A stretch of 64,000 bases of DNA from Variovorax sp. (GCA_004210915.1 SEGS01000030.1:57581-121580), one strand, 5' to 3'; positions 53,028 through 62,471 are shown, numbered from the stretch's first letter. Translations and numbers: made by a program. The notes: generated from the letters alone by a model not told the origin.

Positions 53028-55418
53028 GTGTCCAGATTCCTGCACAGCCGCTACCAGGAGCCCGACGTCGGCCCGCCGCGCCGGGGCTGGCGCCGGGTGA
53101 TGCGGCGGCGCGGCCCTTGGCTGATCCTGGCCATCAGCCTGATCACGCTGGTCACGCTGATCGCCCTGACGCAGCCGCTGCCACGCGTCGACCGGATGCT
53201 GCAGGACAACGCGCGCGCCGCCATGAGCCAGCAGCCCTCGGACGAGATCGTGATCGTCGCCATCGACGAGAAGAGCCTCGCCGCCATCGGCCGCTGGCCC
53301 TGGCGGCGCGCGCTGCATGCCGAGCTGCTGCGCCGCATCGCCGCTGAAGCGCCGCGCTGCATCGGGCTGGACCTGCTCCTGTCCGAACCCGACGCCAACC
53401 ACCCGGACGACGACAAGGCCCTCGCGGCCTCGATCATCGACAGCGGTTGCGTGGTCCTGCCCATGGCCTTGCAGACGAACGGACAGCAGCCCCATGGCGA
53501 GCTGCTCCCAACACCCGTCCTGGCCAAGGCGGCGGCATCCATCGGCCATGCCCACCTGTCGATCGACGGCGACGGCCTGGTGCGCAGCGTCTACATGCGC
53601 GAGGGCTTTCCAGGTCGCTCATGGCCCCACTTTGCCGTGGCCCTGCATCAGGCGGCGCGGGCCTATGCGGGCGAGGTGCCGCAAATGTCCCATCCCGACG
53701 TCGACACGCCACCGCCAGCGGGCAGCGGGCAGCCTTGGCTGCGGGCTGCCCACGAACTGATCGTCTTCACGGACAACGACAAACCGTTTCGGACCGTCTC
53801 GTACATCGATGTGCTGCGCGGCGAGGTGCCCACCGACACGTTCAAGAACCGGTATGTGCTGGTGGGCGTGACGGCGGTCGGGCTGGGCGACGTGTACGGC
53901 ACCTCGGCCACCGACCCGAAGGGCCTGACGCCGGGCGTCGACATCTTTGCGACCCTGCTGCAGTCGCTGCTGAACGACCGGCACGTGGTCGTGGCCGCGC
54001 CTTGGCAAGACCTGCTGTTCAACCTCGGCCCGCTGATCGTTGCGCTGCTCGGCCTGCTGTGGCTGCGGCCCATGGGCGTGATTGCCCTGATCGGCGCCAT
54101 GCTGGCGTTGCGACTGGGCATCCACGTCGCGCGCCCCTGGATCGGCGTGCAGTTCGCGCCGGCCTCCGGTTTCATCGGGTTGCTGCTGGTGTACCCGCTT
54201 TGGAGCCTGTTGCGGCTGACTGCGGCGATCCGCTACCTGCGCTGGGGCACGGAGCAACTCTCGATCGACTTCGACGGCCTGACGCCGCCACGGCCGCCCC
54301 CCACCAAGGGCGACTTCCTCGACCGGCAGATGGCCGCGACCTCGGCCGCGGGCCTGCGCATGCGCGACCTGAACCGCTTCGTGCGCGATGGCATCAACCA
54401 CCTGCCCGACGCCACCATGATTCTGAACCGGGCGGGCGGCGTGATGATCGCCAACCTGGCCGCGCAGACGCACTGGAAGACCGACCTCGCCGGCGTTATC
54501 GGCCAGGACGCGCACCGCCTGCTCGGCGACGTGAAGTGGCGCACCACCGGCATGCCGATGCTGCCGCCGGGCGTGCTGCGCACCGCGCTCGACCCGGTGA
54601 TGGGCGAAGGCGAAGACGCGCAGGGCCGCAGCGTGCTGCTGCGCTGCGTGCCCTTCTTCGATGCGCGCAACGAGCATGCCGGATGGATGGTGGCCCTGGT
54701 CGACATCACTCGGATGCGCCGCGCGCAGAGCCAGCGCGACGAGGCGCTGCGCTTCATCTCGCACGACATCCGCGAACCGAGCGCGTCGATCCTTACCGTC
54801 ATCGAGCTGGCGCGCACGCGGCCCGAGTCGTTCACGCCGGCCTCGCTGCTGGACCGGATCTCGCGCCACGCCCGCACCGGCCTCGAACTGGCAGACGGCT
54901 TCGTGAACCTCGCCCGCGCCGAGGCGCAGCCCTTTCGCGCTGAGATCCTCGATCTTGTGGACCTGCTCCATCAGGCCATGGACAACGCCTGGGCCCACGC
55001 GCGGCAGCGGCAGGTCGAGCTGCAGGTGGACGCAACCGTGGAAGAAGCCCTGTGCCTGGCCGACCGGAGCCTGTTGACGCGCGCGCTGAGCAACGTTCTC
55101 AGCAACGCACTCAAGTACTCGCCCCCGGGCGCCGAGGTGCGCTGCAGCGTCATGGGCCGTGAGGGTTGCTGGGCCATCGGCGTCCAGGATCAGGGCCCGG
55201 GCATTCCACCCGAGCTACAGTCGCAACTGTTTCAGCCCTTCCACCGGCTGCACCGCGACACCCATCCGGACGTCCATGGCATCGGCCTCGGCCTGCTGTT
55301 GGTGCGCACCGCAGTCCAGCGCCACGGCGGCACGATCGAGATCGACAGCGCCGCCGATGCAGGATGCAAGGTGACACTGGTGCTGCCCAAGCCTACTGCT
55401 GCAGACTTGGCAGCCTGA
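53028..55418 (+). CDS. CHASE2-domain sensor histidine kinase
   Basis: 796 residues. One N-terminal membrane helix (about 27-45) precedes a periplasmic CHASE2 domain (about 50-320, with VIVAIDEKSLAAIGRWPW, GLDLLLSEPD, LVGVTAVGLGD). Three further membrane helices (about 325-405) lead to a PAS-like segment and a kinase core. The H-box is RFISHDIREPSASIL with His579, the N-box NVLSNALKYSPPG, and the G-boxes DQGPGIP and GIGLGLLLVR. GTG 53028 is the start. It lies 44 bases after the FecR gene in one operon with the regulator; together they form a complete signalling set, with the FecR protein a possible periplasmic input. Confidence 0.92.
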   Translation: MSRFLHSRYQEPDVGPPRRGWRRVMRRRGPWLILAISLITLVTLIALTQPLPRVDRMLQDNARAAMSQQPSDEIVIVAIDEKSLAAIGRWPWRRALHAELLRRIAAEAPRCIGLDLLLSEPDANHPDDDKALAASIIDSGCVVLPMALQTNGQQPHGELLPTPVLAKAAASIGHAHLSIDGDGLVRSVYMREGFPGRSWPHFAVALHQAARAYAGEVPQMSHPDVDTPPPAGSGQPWLRAAHELIVFTDNDKPFRTVSYIDVLRGEVPTDTFKNRYVLVGVTAVGLGDVYGTSATDPKGLTPGVDIFATLLQSLLNDRHVVVAAPWQDLLFNLGPLIVALLGLLWLRPMGVIALIGAMLALRLGIHVARPWIGVQFAPASGFIGLLLVYPLWSLLRLTAAIRYLRWGTEQLSIDFDGLTPPRPPPTKGDFLDRQMAATSAAGLRMRDLNRFVRDGINHLPDATMILNRAGGVMIANLAAQTHWKTDLAGVIGQDAHRLLGDVKWRTTGMPMLPPGVLRTALDPVMGEGEDAQGRSVLLRCVPFFDARNEHAGWMVALVDITRMRRAQSQRDEALRFISHDIREPSASILTVIELARTRPESFTPASLLDRISRHARTGLELADGFVNLARAEAQPFRAEILDLVDLLHQAMDNAWAHARQRQVELQVDATVEEALCLADRSLLTRALSNVLSNALKYSPPGAEVRCSVMGREGCWAIGVQDQGPGIPPELQSQLFQPFHRLHRDTHPDVHGIGLGLLLVRTAVQRHGGTIEIDSAADAGCKVTLVLPKPTAADLAA

Positions 55419-55440
55419 CAGACGCACGAGGACGACACCG

Positions 55441-55875
55441 ATGATCCACATGACCCGCCGCCTGATGACCGCCGCCCTGCTCTGGGTTTGCCTTGGCCAC
55501 GCCGGCGCCCAGGAAGTGGAAGCCAGCGACATGGTGCGCGGCGGCCTGCAGGTCATCCAGATGGTCGACCAGGGCCGGACCGGCGAACTCTGGGACGGCG
55601 CCGCGCCCGGTGCGCGCAAGCGCGTCACACGCAGCCAGTTCATCGCGCAGATCGGCCAGGCGCGCCAGCCGCTGGGTGCCGCACAACAGCGCACCTGGGT
55701 CGCGATCAACCGCCAGGTGGTCGACAACGCCGATGCCGATCTGGCGGGGCAGTACGTGAGCGTCGAATATGAGACACGCTTTGCCAACAAGACCAACGGC
55801 ACCGTGCGCGAGCTGGTGAGCTTTCACCTGGACCGCGACAGCGTCTGGCGTTTCATCGGCTACGTGCTGCGGTGA
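55441..55875 (+). CDS. DUF4019 family exported protein
   Basis: 144 residues with an N-terminal signal peptide (MTAALLWVCLGHAGAQ, cleavage near residue 24). The mature part fits the DUF4019 type (GLQVIQMVDQGRTGELWDGA, RSQFIAQIGQARQPLG, SVEYETRFANKTNGTVRELV, VWRFIGYVLR), small periplasmic proteins of unknown role. It follows the histidine kinase by 22 bases and overlaps the NUDIX gene by four bases. Family placement is from memory of the domain pattern. Confidence 0.75.
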   Translation: MIHMTRRLMTAALLWVCLGHAGAQEVEASDMVRGGLQVIQMVDQGRTGELWDGAAPGARKRVTRSQFIAQIGQARQPLGAAQQRTWVAINRQVVDNADADLAGQYVSVEYETRFANKTNGTVRELVSFHLDRDSVWRFIGYVLR

Positions 55876-56372
55876 GCGCCCCACGCTGGAAGCCCAATGT
55901 CACCGTCGCGGCGGTGATCGAGCAACAAGGCCGCTTCATGCTGATCGAGGAGCACACGAACGGCGGCCTCAAGCTCAATACGCCGGCCGGCCATCTCGAT
56001 GCTGGCGAATCACCGGCCGAAGGCTGTGCCCGCGAAGCGCTTGAAGAAACGGCGCACCACTTCACACCCACGGCGCTGGTCGGCATCTACATGGCGCGCT
56101 TCCAGCCGATGGCGGCCGAAGACGATGACGTGACCTACCTGCGCTTCGCATTCGCCGGCAAGCTGGGCGCCTTCGAGCCCGACCGCGCGCTGGACGAGGG
56201 CATCGTGCGCACCCTCTGGATGACGATCGACGAGATCCGCGCCAGCGTGTCACGGCACCGCAGCCCGCTGCTGCTCCAGTGCATCGAAGACTATCTGGCG
56301 GGTCAGCGCCATCCACTCAGTCTGATCTACACCGACCCCTCGGTGGCAGCGCTTCAGCCGCCAACCCCGTAA
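55872..56372 (+). CDS. NUDIX hydrolase
   Basis: 166 residues. The Nudix box is nearly complete, running from Gly40 to about His62: Gly40, Glu46, then REALEE at 54-59 binding the metal. It hydrolyses a nucleoside diphosphate linked to another group; the substrate is not known, but this subgroup (with a C-terminal IDEIRASVSRHRSPLLLQCI stretch) resembles phosphatase NudJ-type proteins that usually precede mnmA. Here mnmA is 2.2 kb away on the other strand. GTG 55872 overlaps the DUF4019 stop (GTGA). The 3' end overlaps the convergent GNAT gene by 19 bases. Confidence 0.88.
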   Translation: MSAPRWKPNVTVAAVIEQQGRFMLIEEHTNGGLKLNTPAGHLDAGESPAEGCAREALEETAHHFTPTALVGIYMARFQPMAAEDDDVTYLRFAFAGKLGAFEPDRALDEGIVRTLWMTIDEIRASVSRHRSPLLLQCIEDYLAGQRHPLSLIYTDPSVAALQPPTP

Positions 56373-56968
56373 GCCGAGAGCCGCGCTGCGACCTCGTTCA
56401 CGTCGTGGCTCAGCATCACGATGTCGTGCTTCCTGCCGCTGCGGTCTCGCACATGGTTGGCCAGCAACGCTTCCGCGCGAAAGCCCATGCTCTCGAACAT
56501 CGCGATGGAGGCACGCTGGTCGGTGGTCATCTGGGCGACGAGCTTTTCGAGGCCGAGCGCGAGGGCCTGCGCGAAGCTGGCTTGAATGAGTTGCCGGCCG
56601 AGCCCGAGACCACGCGCTTCGGCGCCGACCACCACGCGAAGTTCGCCGACGTGCGGCGACCACGAGAAGTCGTCGTGGATCAGCGAGGTGCAGCCGATCA
56701 CCTTGCCGTCGACTCGCGCGAGCACGGTCGGCAGGCGATCGCGATCGACCGACTCGCGAATCCACGCCTTGATCACGCGCGGCTGGCTGATGTCGCGATA
56801 GGTGAAGAGCAGGTCCTGTTCGGGCAGCGCTTCGGCGAACGCGAGCAGCGCGGCCTCGTCGCCGGCGCGGATCACGTCGAGCTGCACGGCGGTGCCGTTG
56901 CAGTCGATGGTGCGCGGCCAGGTGTGGGCAGCGGCAGGCGCTGCGGTTGCGGTGGTGGTGGTGTTCAT
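56354..56968 (-). CDS. GNAT-family N-acetyltransferase
   Basis: 204 residues. The acetyl-CoA-binding motif is VGELRVVVGAEARGLGLGRQLI, followed by LVAQMTTDQRASIAMFESMGF, which is typical of GNAT proteins. A Thr/Ala-rich N-terminal stretch precedes the domain. Start ATG 56968 overlaps the PHA synthase stop by four bases, so it is the third gene of the PhaE-like/phaC operon. The acceptor substrate is not known. Confidence 0.85.
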   Translation of the reverse strand: MNTTTTATAAPAAAHTWPRTIDCNGTAVQLDVIRAGDEAALLAFAEALPEQDLLFTYRDISQPRVIKAWIRESVDRDRLPTVLARVDGKVIGCTSLIHDDFSWSPHVGELRVVVGAEARGLGLGRQLIQASFAQALALGLEKLVAQMTTDQRASIAMFESMGFRAEALLANHVRDRSGRKHDIVMLSHDVNEVAARLSAYGVGG

Positions 56969-58056
56969 GTCGATCGTTCTCCGAGCCACTGGTCCAGCTT
57001 GGGCCACATGCGTTTGACGGCGTTCGGGCCCGCCACCAGGCTCACGTGGCCGCCCTTGAGCATCACTTCCTCCTTGTCGGTGGAGCCGACCTTGTCCATC
57101 AGCGGATGGGCCGCGGCATACGGCACGATGTGGTCGTGCTCGGCCACCACCGACAGCAGCGGAATCGTGATCTTGCCGAGGTCGACCTTCTTGCCACCGA
57201 CCTTGAGCTTGCCCGTGTAGAGGCCGTTCTCCCACATCAGCGACTTGATGGTTTCCTTGAAGTAGGCGCCGGCCAAGGGCAGCGTCTCGGTGCCCCAGCG
57301 GTCCATCATCCGGTACTGCTTGACGTACTCGTCGTTCCACAAGTTGTCCCACAGGCGCAGCGTGCCGGTCACGCGGCCCGTGGGGCGCAGTGCATCGAAG
57401 CCGCTGGTCACCACGCTCGCGGGGACGATGCCCATCGCGTCGGCCATCTGGTCGACCTTGAAGTGGCGCTTGTCGGCCCAGGCCTGGAACATCTCCATCT
57501 TGCTGAAGTCGACCGGGGTGGTGAAGCACACGAGGTTCTGTACCGGCCCGTCGGTGTGCGTGGCGCAATAGATGGTCGAGAGCACACCGCCCATGCAGTA
57601 GCCGATCATGTTGACGTCGTCCACGCCCGAGTCTTCCTGCACGCGGCGCACGCAGTCGGGAATAAAGCGCTGCGTGTAGTGCTCCAACAGCAGGTCCTTC
57701 TCGTCCGGGCGCGGCGGATTCCAGTCCATCACGTAGACGTCGTAGCCGGCCTTGAGCAGGTACTCGACCATGCTCTGGCCCGGTGCCAGGTCGAAGATGT
57801 AGGCCTTGTTGGTTGTGGCCATGACCAGCAGCACCGGCACGCGGTAGATCTCGTCGCTCATCGGCTGGTAGTGGTACAGGCTCAGCGTGCCGCGTGTGTA
57901 GAGCACGTCTTTCGGGGTGGTGCCGACCTCGGCCGGCCCGGCGCCCATGTACTCCACGCTCTTGATGCTGCGCTGCACCGCACGATCAATCTCGCCGCGG
58001 ACCTTCGCGACCCAGTCTTCGTCGGGTGCCTGTGCTTCCTTGACGGCGTGGGCCAT
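56965..58056 (-). CDS. phaC: Class III polyhydroxyalkanoate synthase, catalytic subunit PhaC
   Basis: 363 residues, the length of class III PhaC (class I enzymes are nearer 590). The catalytic triad can be read as Cys154 in GYCMGG, Asp308 in AEHDHIVP and His337 in KGGHVSLVAG, matching Cys149, Asp302 and His331 of the Allochromatium enzyme. It polymerises (R)-3-hydroxyacyl-CoA at the granule surface and needs a PhaE or PhaR partner. The gene encoded two bases upstream is a candidate partner. Alternative: a PhaC-like alpha/beta hydrolase without polymerase activity, which sequence alone cannot exclude. Confidence 0.85.
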   Translation of the reverse strand: MAHAVKEAQAPDEDWVAKVRGEIDRAVQRSIKSVEYMGAGPAEVGTTPKDVLYTRGTLSLYHYQPMSDEIYRVPVLLVMATTNKAYIFDLAPGQSMVEYLLKAGYDVYVMDWNPPRPDEKDLLLEHYTQRFIPDCVRRVQEDSGVDDVNMIGYCMGGVLSTIYCATHTDGPVQNLVCFTTPVDFSKMEMFQAWADKRHFKVDQMADAMGIVPASVVTSGFDALRPTGRVTGTLRLWDNLWNDEYVKQYRMMDRWGTETLPLAGAYFKETIKSLMWENGLYTGKLKVGGKKVDLGKITIPLLSVVAEHDHIVPYAAAHPLMDKVGSTDKEEVMLKGGHVSLVAGPNAVKRMWPKLDQWLGERST

Positions 58057-58058
58057 GG

Positions 58059-58532
58059 TCAGGCCTTCTTCTTCGCGCTCTTGCGGGCGGGCTGCCTGCT
58101 GCGAGCGGGCTTCGTGGCCGGCGCAGCGGCCACGGGGGCGGGCGCAGCAGCGGCCGCGGCCACGGTGCTCGGCGGCTTGCGCGTGCGCGGCGGCATCTGC
58201 TTGGGGTTAGCGCCGGCCGGCGCAGGTGCCAGGCCGCCGAGGCGCTGGTTGATTTGCCCGATCGCGTCTTCGATGCGCTGCAGCCGTGCGCCGATGTCGA
58301 TCAGGTCGCTACGGCTGGGCAGGTTCAGCTCTTTCAGCAGCGCGCCATTGGCCTGGCCGAGCGCCTGCTGGATGCCGGTCGACACGCTCGCCACAGCATG
58401 CAGCGCCTGGGCGAATTCTTCGGAGCCCATCTGCTTCGTGGCCGCCGTGTTGGCGCCACCTTCCCATTGCGTGAGCGCGTCGCGCCACAGCGCCATGGGG
58501 TCCAGCAATTTTGACAGTTCGGTCTTCGCCAT
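58059..58532 (-). CDS. Short PhaE/PhaR-like PHA synthase partner with basic tail
   Basis: 157 residues, far shorter than typical PhaE (about 350) and a little shorter than PhaR. The N-terminal half is helical, with SKLLDPMALWRDALTQWEG and a LEU/Ile-rich coiled stretch near 85-97 (DLIDIGARLQRIEDAIGQIN); PhaE-type proteins share the LWRDALTQWE-like start and the helix. The last 50 residues are Ala/Pro/Lys-rich, ending RSRQPARKSAKKKA, like the tails of the phasin and WS/DGAT proteins at 19.8-21 kb. It ends two bases before phaC, which supports a partner role. The exact family is uncertain. Confidence 0.65.
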   Translation of the reverse strand: MAKTELSKLLDPMALWRDALTQWEGGANTAATKQMGSEEFAQALHAVASVSTGIQQALGQANGALLKELNLPSRSDLIDIGARLQRIEDAIGQINQRLGGLAPAPAGANPKQMPPRTRKPPSTVAAAAAAPAPVAAAPATKPARSRQPARKSAKKKA

Positions 58533-58604
58533 CTCGCCATCTCCCGGGGTTGTCTCCTGGACTGCGATGCTAGCCCCGAATGCGCCACAGCCGATGGTTT
58601 CGAC

Positions 58605-59723
58605 TCAGGGCCCAGAGCCGGCGCTCGCGATCACGCCGCCGCCCAAACACACCTCGCCGTCGTACAGCACGGCCGACTGCCCTGGCGTGACGGCCCATTG
58701 CGCGTCCGGGAAGTCGAGGCGCACACGGCCTTCGGCGCCTTCGGACAGCGCGCAGTCGGCATCGGCCTGCCGGTAGCGCGACTTCGCGCCATAGCTGCCA
58801 GTAGCCGGCGCATCGCCCGCCACCCAGCTCGTGTCATCTGCTTCCAACGTGTGCGACAGCAGCCACGGATGGTCGTGCCCTTGCACCACCCACAGCGTGT
58901 TGGCTTCGACATCCTTGCGCGCGACGAACCACGGCGAGTGGTCGCCGCCGCCGCGCTGCGCACCGCGCTCCTTCACGCCACCGATGCCCAGCCCCTGCCG
59001 CTGGCCCAGCGTGTAGAAGCTCAGGCCCTGGTGCTCGCCGATGGTGCGTCCGCGCGCGTCCTTGATCGGGCCGGGCGCTTTCGAGATGTAGCGGTTGAGG
59101 AACTCGCGGAACGGCCGCTCGCCGATGAAGCAGATGCCGGTCGAATCCTTCTTCTTCGCGTTCGGCAGGCCGATCTCATCGGCGATGCGGCGCACTTCGG
59201 TCTTGTGCAGTTCGCCGACCGGGAACAGCGTCTTCGACAGCTGCGCCTGGTTGAGGCGATGCAGGAAGTAGCTTTGGTCTTTCGACGGGTCGAGGCCCTT
59301 GAGCAGTTCGTGCTTCTGCGTGGCTTCGTTCAGACGCACGCGCGCGTAGTGACCCGTGGCGATCTTCTCGGCCCCGAGCCGCATCGCATGGTCGAGGAAG
59401 GCCTTGAACTTGATCTCGGCGTTGCACAGCACGTCCGGGTTCGGCGTGCGGCCGGCCTGGTATTCGCGCAGGAACTCGGCGAACACACGGTCCTTGTAGT
59501 CGGAAGCGAAGTTGACGTGCTCGATCTCGATGCCCAGCACGTCGGCCACGCTGGCCGCGTCGATGAAGTCGACGTTCGAGCTGCAGTACTCGCTGTCATC
59601 GTCGTCTTCCCAGTTCTTCATGAAGATGCCGATGACCTCGTGGCCCTGCTCTTTCAACAGGTGCGCCGTGACCGCGGAGTCGACCCCGCCACTCAAACCC
59701 ACCACGACGCGCTGTTTTTTCAT
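58605..59723 (-). CDS. mnmA: tRNA-specific 2-thiouridylase MnmA
   Basis: 372 residues. The PP-loop motif GLSGGVDS (9-16) binds ATP, and the catalytic cysteines Cys100 (VLCNAEIKF) and Cys198 (GICFIGER) are both present. MnmA adds sulfur to U34 of tRNA for Lys, Glu and Gln. ATG 59723 is the standard N-terminus (KKQRVVVGL). The 236-base gap upstream, before the divergent ligase gene at 59961, holds no recognised feature. Confidence 0.96.
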   Translation of the reverse strand: MKKQRVVVGLSGGVDSAVTAHLLKEQGHEVIGIFMKNWEDDDDSEYCSSNVDFIDAASVADVLGIEIEHVNFASDYKDRVFAEFLREYQAGRTPNPDVLCNAEIKFKAFLDHAMRLGAEKIATGHYARVRLNEATQKHELLKGLDPSKDQSYFLHRLNQAQLSKTLFPVGELHKTEVRRIADEIGLPNAKKKDSTGICFIGERPFREFLNRYISKAPGPIKDARGRTIGEHQGLSFYTLGQRQGLGIGGVKERGAQRGGGDHSPWFVARKDVEANTLWVVQGHDHPWLLSHTLEADDTSWVAGDAPATGSYGAKSRYRQADADCALSEGAEGRVRLDFPDAQWAVTPGQSAVLYDGEVCLGGGVIASAGSGP

Positions 59724-59960
59724 GAGGGCGTGATTGTCCCAGCCCGGGGAAGGCGCTGTGCGATGGAGGGAATCGCGGCCCCCGGCCGCGAATGGTGCGC
59801 CGGCTGATGTCGCCAGCGAGACAAAACAACGCTCCCCTGCGGGAAAGCCCGGAGGCCCGACCGCCCTTCGCCAAGAGGCCCGCTCTCACAATGTTCTTCT
59901 GGCTTTCCCCTGTTCGGCAACGTACCGAAACCCTTCTGTCACACAACCCGGAGACTTCAC

Positions 59961-61667
59961 ATGACACTCGCCACGCCCTGGACCACGTCCTATCCGCCCG
60001 GCATGCGCTGGGACGCCGACCTCGCGCTCAAGCCGGTTGCGCAGTTCCTCGACGACGCGGTCGCGCAATGGCCGGATCGCCCGTGCATCGAGTTCATGGG
60101 CCGCGTCATCACCTACCGCGAGCTGGGCGAGCTGAGCGACCGTGCGGCGCAGGGCTTCCAGGCGCTGGGCGTGAAGCCGGGCGTGCATGTGGGGCTGTAC
60201 CTGCCGAACACGCCGCAGTACCCGATCGCGTTTTTCGGCGTCGTCAAGGCCGGCGGCGTGGTCGTCAATTACTCGCCGCTCGACGCCGAGCGCGTGCTCT
60301 CGCACAAGGTGGAAGACAGCCAGACCGACTTCCTCGTCACGCTCGACCTCGCTGCGATGTACCCGCAGATGGGCCGCATCCTGGCCGGCTCGCGGCTGAA
60401 GAAACTCATCGTCGGCAGCCTCCCTGACTTCAGCGGCGCACCGGGCCCGATCCGCGCGCAGCTCGAAGGCGCCAAGATGCTGGCAACGGTGCCCACAGAC
60501 GACCAGCACATGAGCTTCAGCGCGCTGCTCGACAACGACGGCAAAAGCGTCAAGCGCTACCCGGTCGGCGACCTGAAGGAAGAGATCGTCGTGCTGCAGT
60601 ACACCGGTGGCACCACGGGCCTGCCCAAGGGCGCGATGCTCACGCACGCCAACCTCGGCGCGGCGAGTGCGCAGTACCTTGAATCGACCAAGGGCGAGCC
60701 GCCGATCCTCGAAGAAGGCGTGGAGCGCTTCCTGATCGTGCTGCCGCTCTTCCACATCTACGCGCTCAGCGCCGCCATGCTGCTGGGAATGCGGCTGGGC
60801 GCATCACTGGTGCTGCACACCAAGTTCGATGTCGATGCGGTGTTCAAGGAAATCTCGGGCACGAAGATCACTGTGTTCCCCGGCGTGCCGACGATGTACA
60901 CGGGCATGCTCGCGCACCCGAAGGTCGGCGAGACCGATCTGCGCTCGCTCAAGTTCTGCGGCTCGGGCGGCGCGCCCCTGCCGGTCGAGGTGGAGCAGCG
61001 CTTCTTCGAGATGACGGGTTGCCACCTCAACGAAGGCTGGGGCATGACAGAGACTTCGCCTTCGGGCACCTTCACGCCCGCGCGCGGCGTGCGCAAGGCC
61101 GGTTCCTGCGGCATGCCGCTGCCGGGCATCCACATCAAGCTGCTGGCGCTCGACGGCTCGGGCCAGGAAGTGGCGAACGGCGAGCCCGGCGAGCTGTGCG
61201 TGAAGGGCGCCAACGTGATGAAGGGCTACTGGAAGAACGAGAAGGCCACGGCGGAGTCCTTCACCGACTACGGCTATTTCAAGAGCGGCGACGTCGCCAA
61301 GTTCGACGAAGACGGCTTCCTCTACATCGTCGACCGCACCAAGGACATGCTGCTGTGCGGCGGCTTCAACGTGTACCCGCGCGTGCTCGAAGAAGCGATC
61401 TACGAACACCCGGGCGTGGCCGAGGTTTGCGTGATCGGTGTGCCCGACGAATATCGCGGGCAATCGCCCAAGGCCTTCGTGGTCCTCAAGGCCGGCGCCG
61501 AAGCGCTGGATCTGGACACGCTCAAGGCCTTCCTCAAGAACCGGCTGGGCAAGCACGAAATGATCGGCGGGCTGGAAGTGCGCAAAGAGCTGCCGAAGAC
61601 GCCGGTGGGCAAGCTCTCCAAGAAAGACCTGGTCGACGAGGAAGCCCGCAAACGGGCCGAGGCTTGA
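59961..61667 (+). CDS. Long-chain fatty-acid-CoA ligase (second copy)
   Basis: 568 residues of the ANL superfamily with the full motif set: LQYTGGTTGLPKGAML, WGMTETSPSG, KSGDVAKFDEDGFL, DRTKDMLLCGGFNVYP and the A10 motif LPKTPVGKLSKKDL with the catalytic lysine. ATG 59961 precedes the conserved start TLATPWTTSYP. It is related to fadD at 41357-43036 but not identical. An alpha/beta hydrolase follows within 20 bases, so the pair forms an operon, perhaps for release and activation of fatty acids. The substrate is not known. Confidence 0.92.
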   Translation: MTLATPWTTSYPPGMRWDADLALKPVAQFLDDAVAQWPDRPCIEFMGRVITYRELGELSDRAAQGFQALGVKPGVHVGLYLPNTPQYPIAFFGVVKAGGVVVNYSPLDAERVLSHKVEDSQTDFLVTLDLAAMYPQMGRILAGSRLKKLIVGSLPDFSGAPGPIRAQLEGAKMLATVPTDDQHMSFSALLDNDGKSVKRYPVGDLKEEIVVLQYTGGTTGLPKGAMLTHANLGAASAQYLESTKGEPPILEEGVERFLIVLPLFHIYALSAAMLLGMRLGASLVLHTKFDVDAVFKEISGTKITVFPGVPTMYTGMLAHPKVGETDLRSLKFCGSGGAPLPVEVEQRFFEMTGCHLNEGWGMTETSPSGTFTPARGVRKAGSCGMPLPGIHIKLLALDGSGQEVANGEPGELCVKGANVMKGYWKNEKATAESFTDYGYFKSGDVAKFDEDGFLYIVDRTKDMLLCGGFNVYPRVLEEAIYEHPGVAEVCVIGVPDEYRGQSPKAFVVLKAGAEALDLDTLKAFLKNRLGKHEMIGGLEVRKELPKTPVGKLSKKDLVDEEARKRAEA

Positions 61668-61687
61668 ACCCGATGGAAGCGATCGCC

Positions 61688-62467
61688 ATGACCACCCCCG
61701 AACACACGCCCGAAGAAGAAGCGCTGACCGCCCCGGGCGCGCACCTGCTCGCGATGGAAGGCCGCGCGCCGATGGAAGCGATGGCCAGTCTTGCGCTGTG
61801 GCCACTGCTGCTGGCCGGCGCGCGCGGGGACGGCCACAGCGTGCTGGTGTTTCCGGGGCTTGCCACCTCCGACATCACCACGGTGATGCTGCGCACCTTT
61901 CTGAACCAGCGCGGCTGGGACGCGCACGGCTGGAAGCAGGGCCTGAACTTCGGCCTGCGCAAGGGCGTGCTGGCCACCGCGCTCGCCCACGTGCGCGAGC
62001 TGCACGAAAAGTCAGGCCGCAAGATCAGCCTGGTCGGCTGGAGCCTGGGCGGTGTTTACGCACGCGAACTCGCCAAGATGGCGCCCGACGCCGTCCGCTG
62101 CGCCATCTCGCTGGGCAGCCCGGTCATGCCGGCGCCGCAGGCGAGCAACGTTCGCGCGCTCTATGAACTGGTGAGCGGCAAGGAGGCCTACCAGCCCGAG
62201 GTCATGGCGCGCATGCGGCTGCCCCCTGTCGTGCCGACCACCTCGATCTACAGCCGCACCGACGGCATCGTCGCCTGGCGCTCCAGCGTGCAGGCCAAGA
62301 GTCGCTTCACCGAGAACATCGAGGTGCGCGCGAGCCACGGCGGCATGGGCGTGCATCCGGTGGTGATGCGCATCGTGGCCGATCGGCTGTCGCAGCCCGA
62401 AGACGGCTGGAAGCCCTACGAGCGCAAGGGCATCCAACTCTGGCTGCACCCCGACGCGGAGCGCTGA
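61688..62467 (+). CDS. Alpha/beta hydrolase (lipase/esterase-like), paralogue of 18242-19018
   Basis: 259 residues. The nucleophile elbow VGWSLGGVYARELA has Ser119, and VLVFPGLATSDIT, SRTDGIVAWRSS and ASHGGMGVHPVV are shared with the hydrolase at 18.2 kb, so the two are paralogues. ATG 61688 was chosen over 61673 because it gives an N-terminus of similar length to the paralogue and has GGAAGCG upstream. It follows the ligase gene by 20 bases. Both copies sit near lipid-storage or fatty-acid genes. Hydrolysis of a storage lipid or acyl ester is inference. Confidence 0.83.
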   Translation: MTTPEHTPEEEALTAPGAHLLAMEGRAPMEAMASLALWPLLLAGARGDGHSVLVFPGLATSDITTVMLRTFLNQRGWDAHGWKQGLNFGLRKGVLATALAHVRELHEKSGRKISLVGWSLGGVYARELAKMAPDAVRCAISLGSPVMPAPQASNVRALYELVSGKEAYQPEVMARMRLPPVVPTTSIYSRTDGIVAWRSSVQAKSRFTENIEVRASHGGMGVHPVVMRIVADRLSQPEDGWKPYERKGIQLWLHPDAER

Positions 62468-62471
62468 GCGC

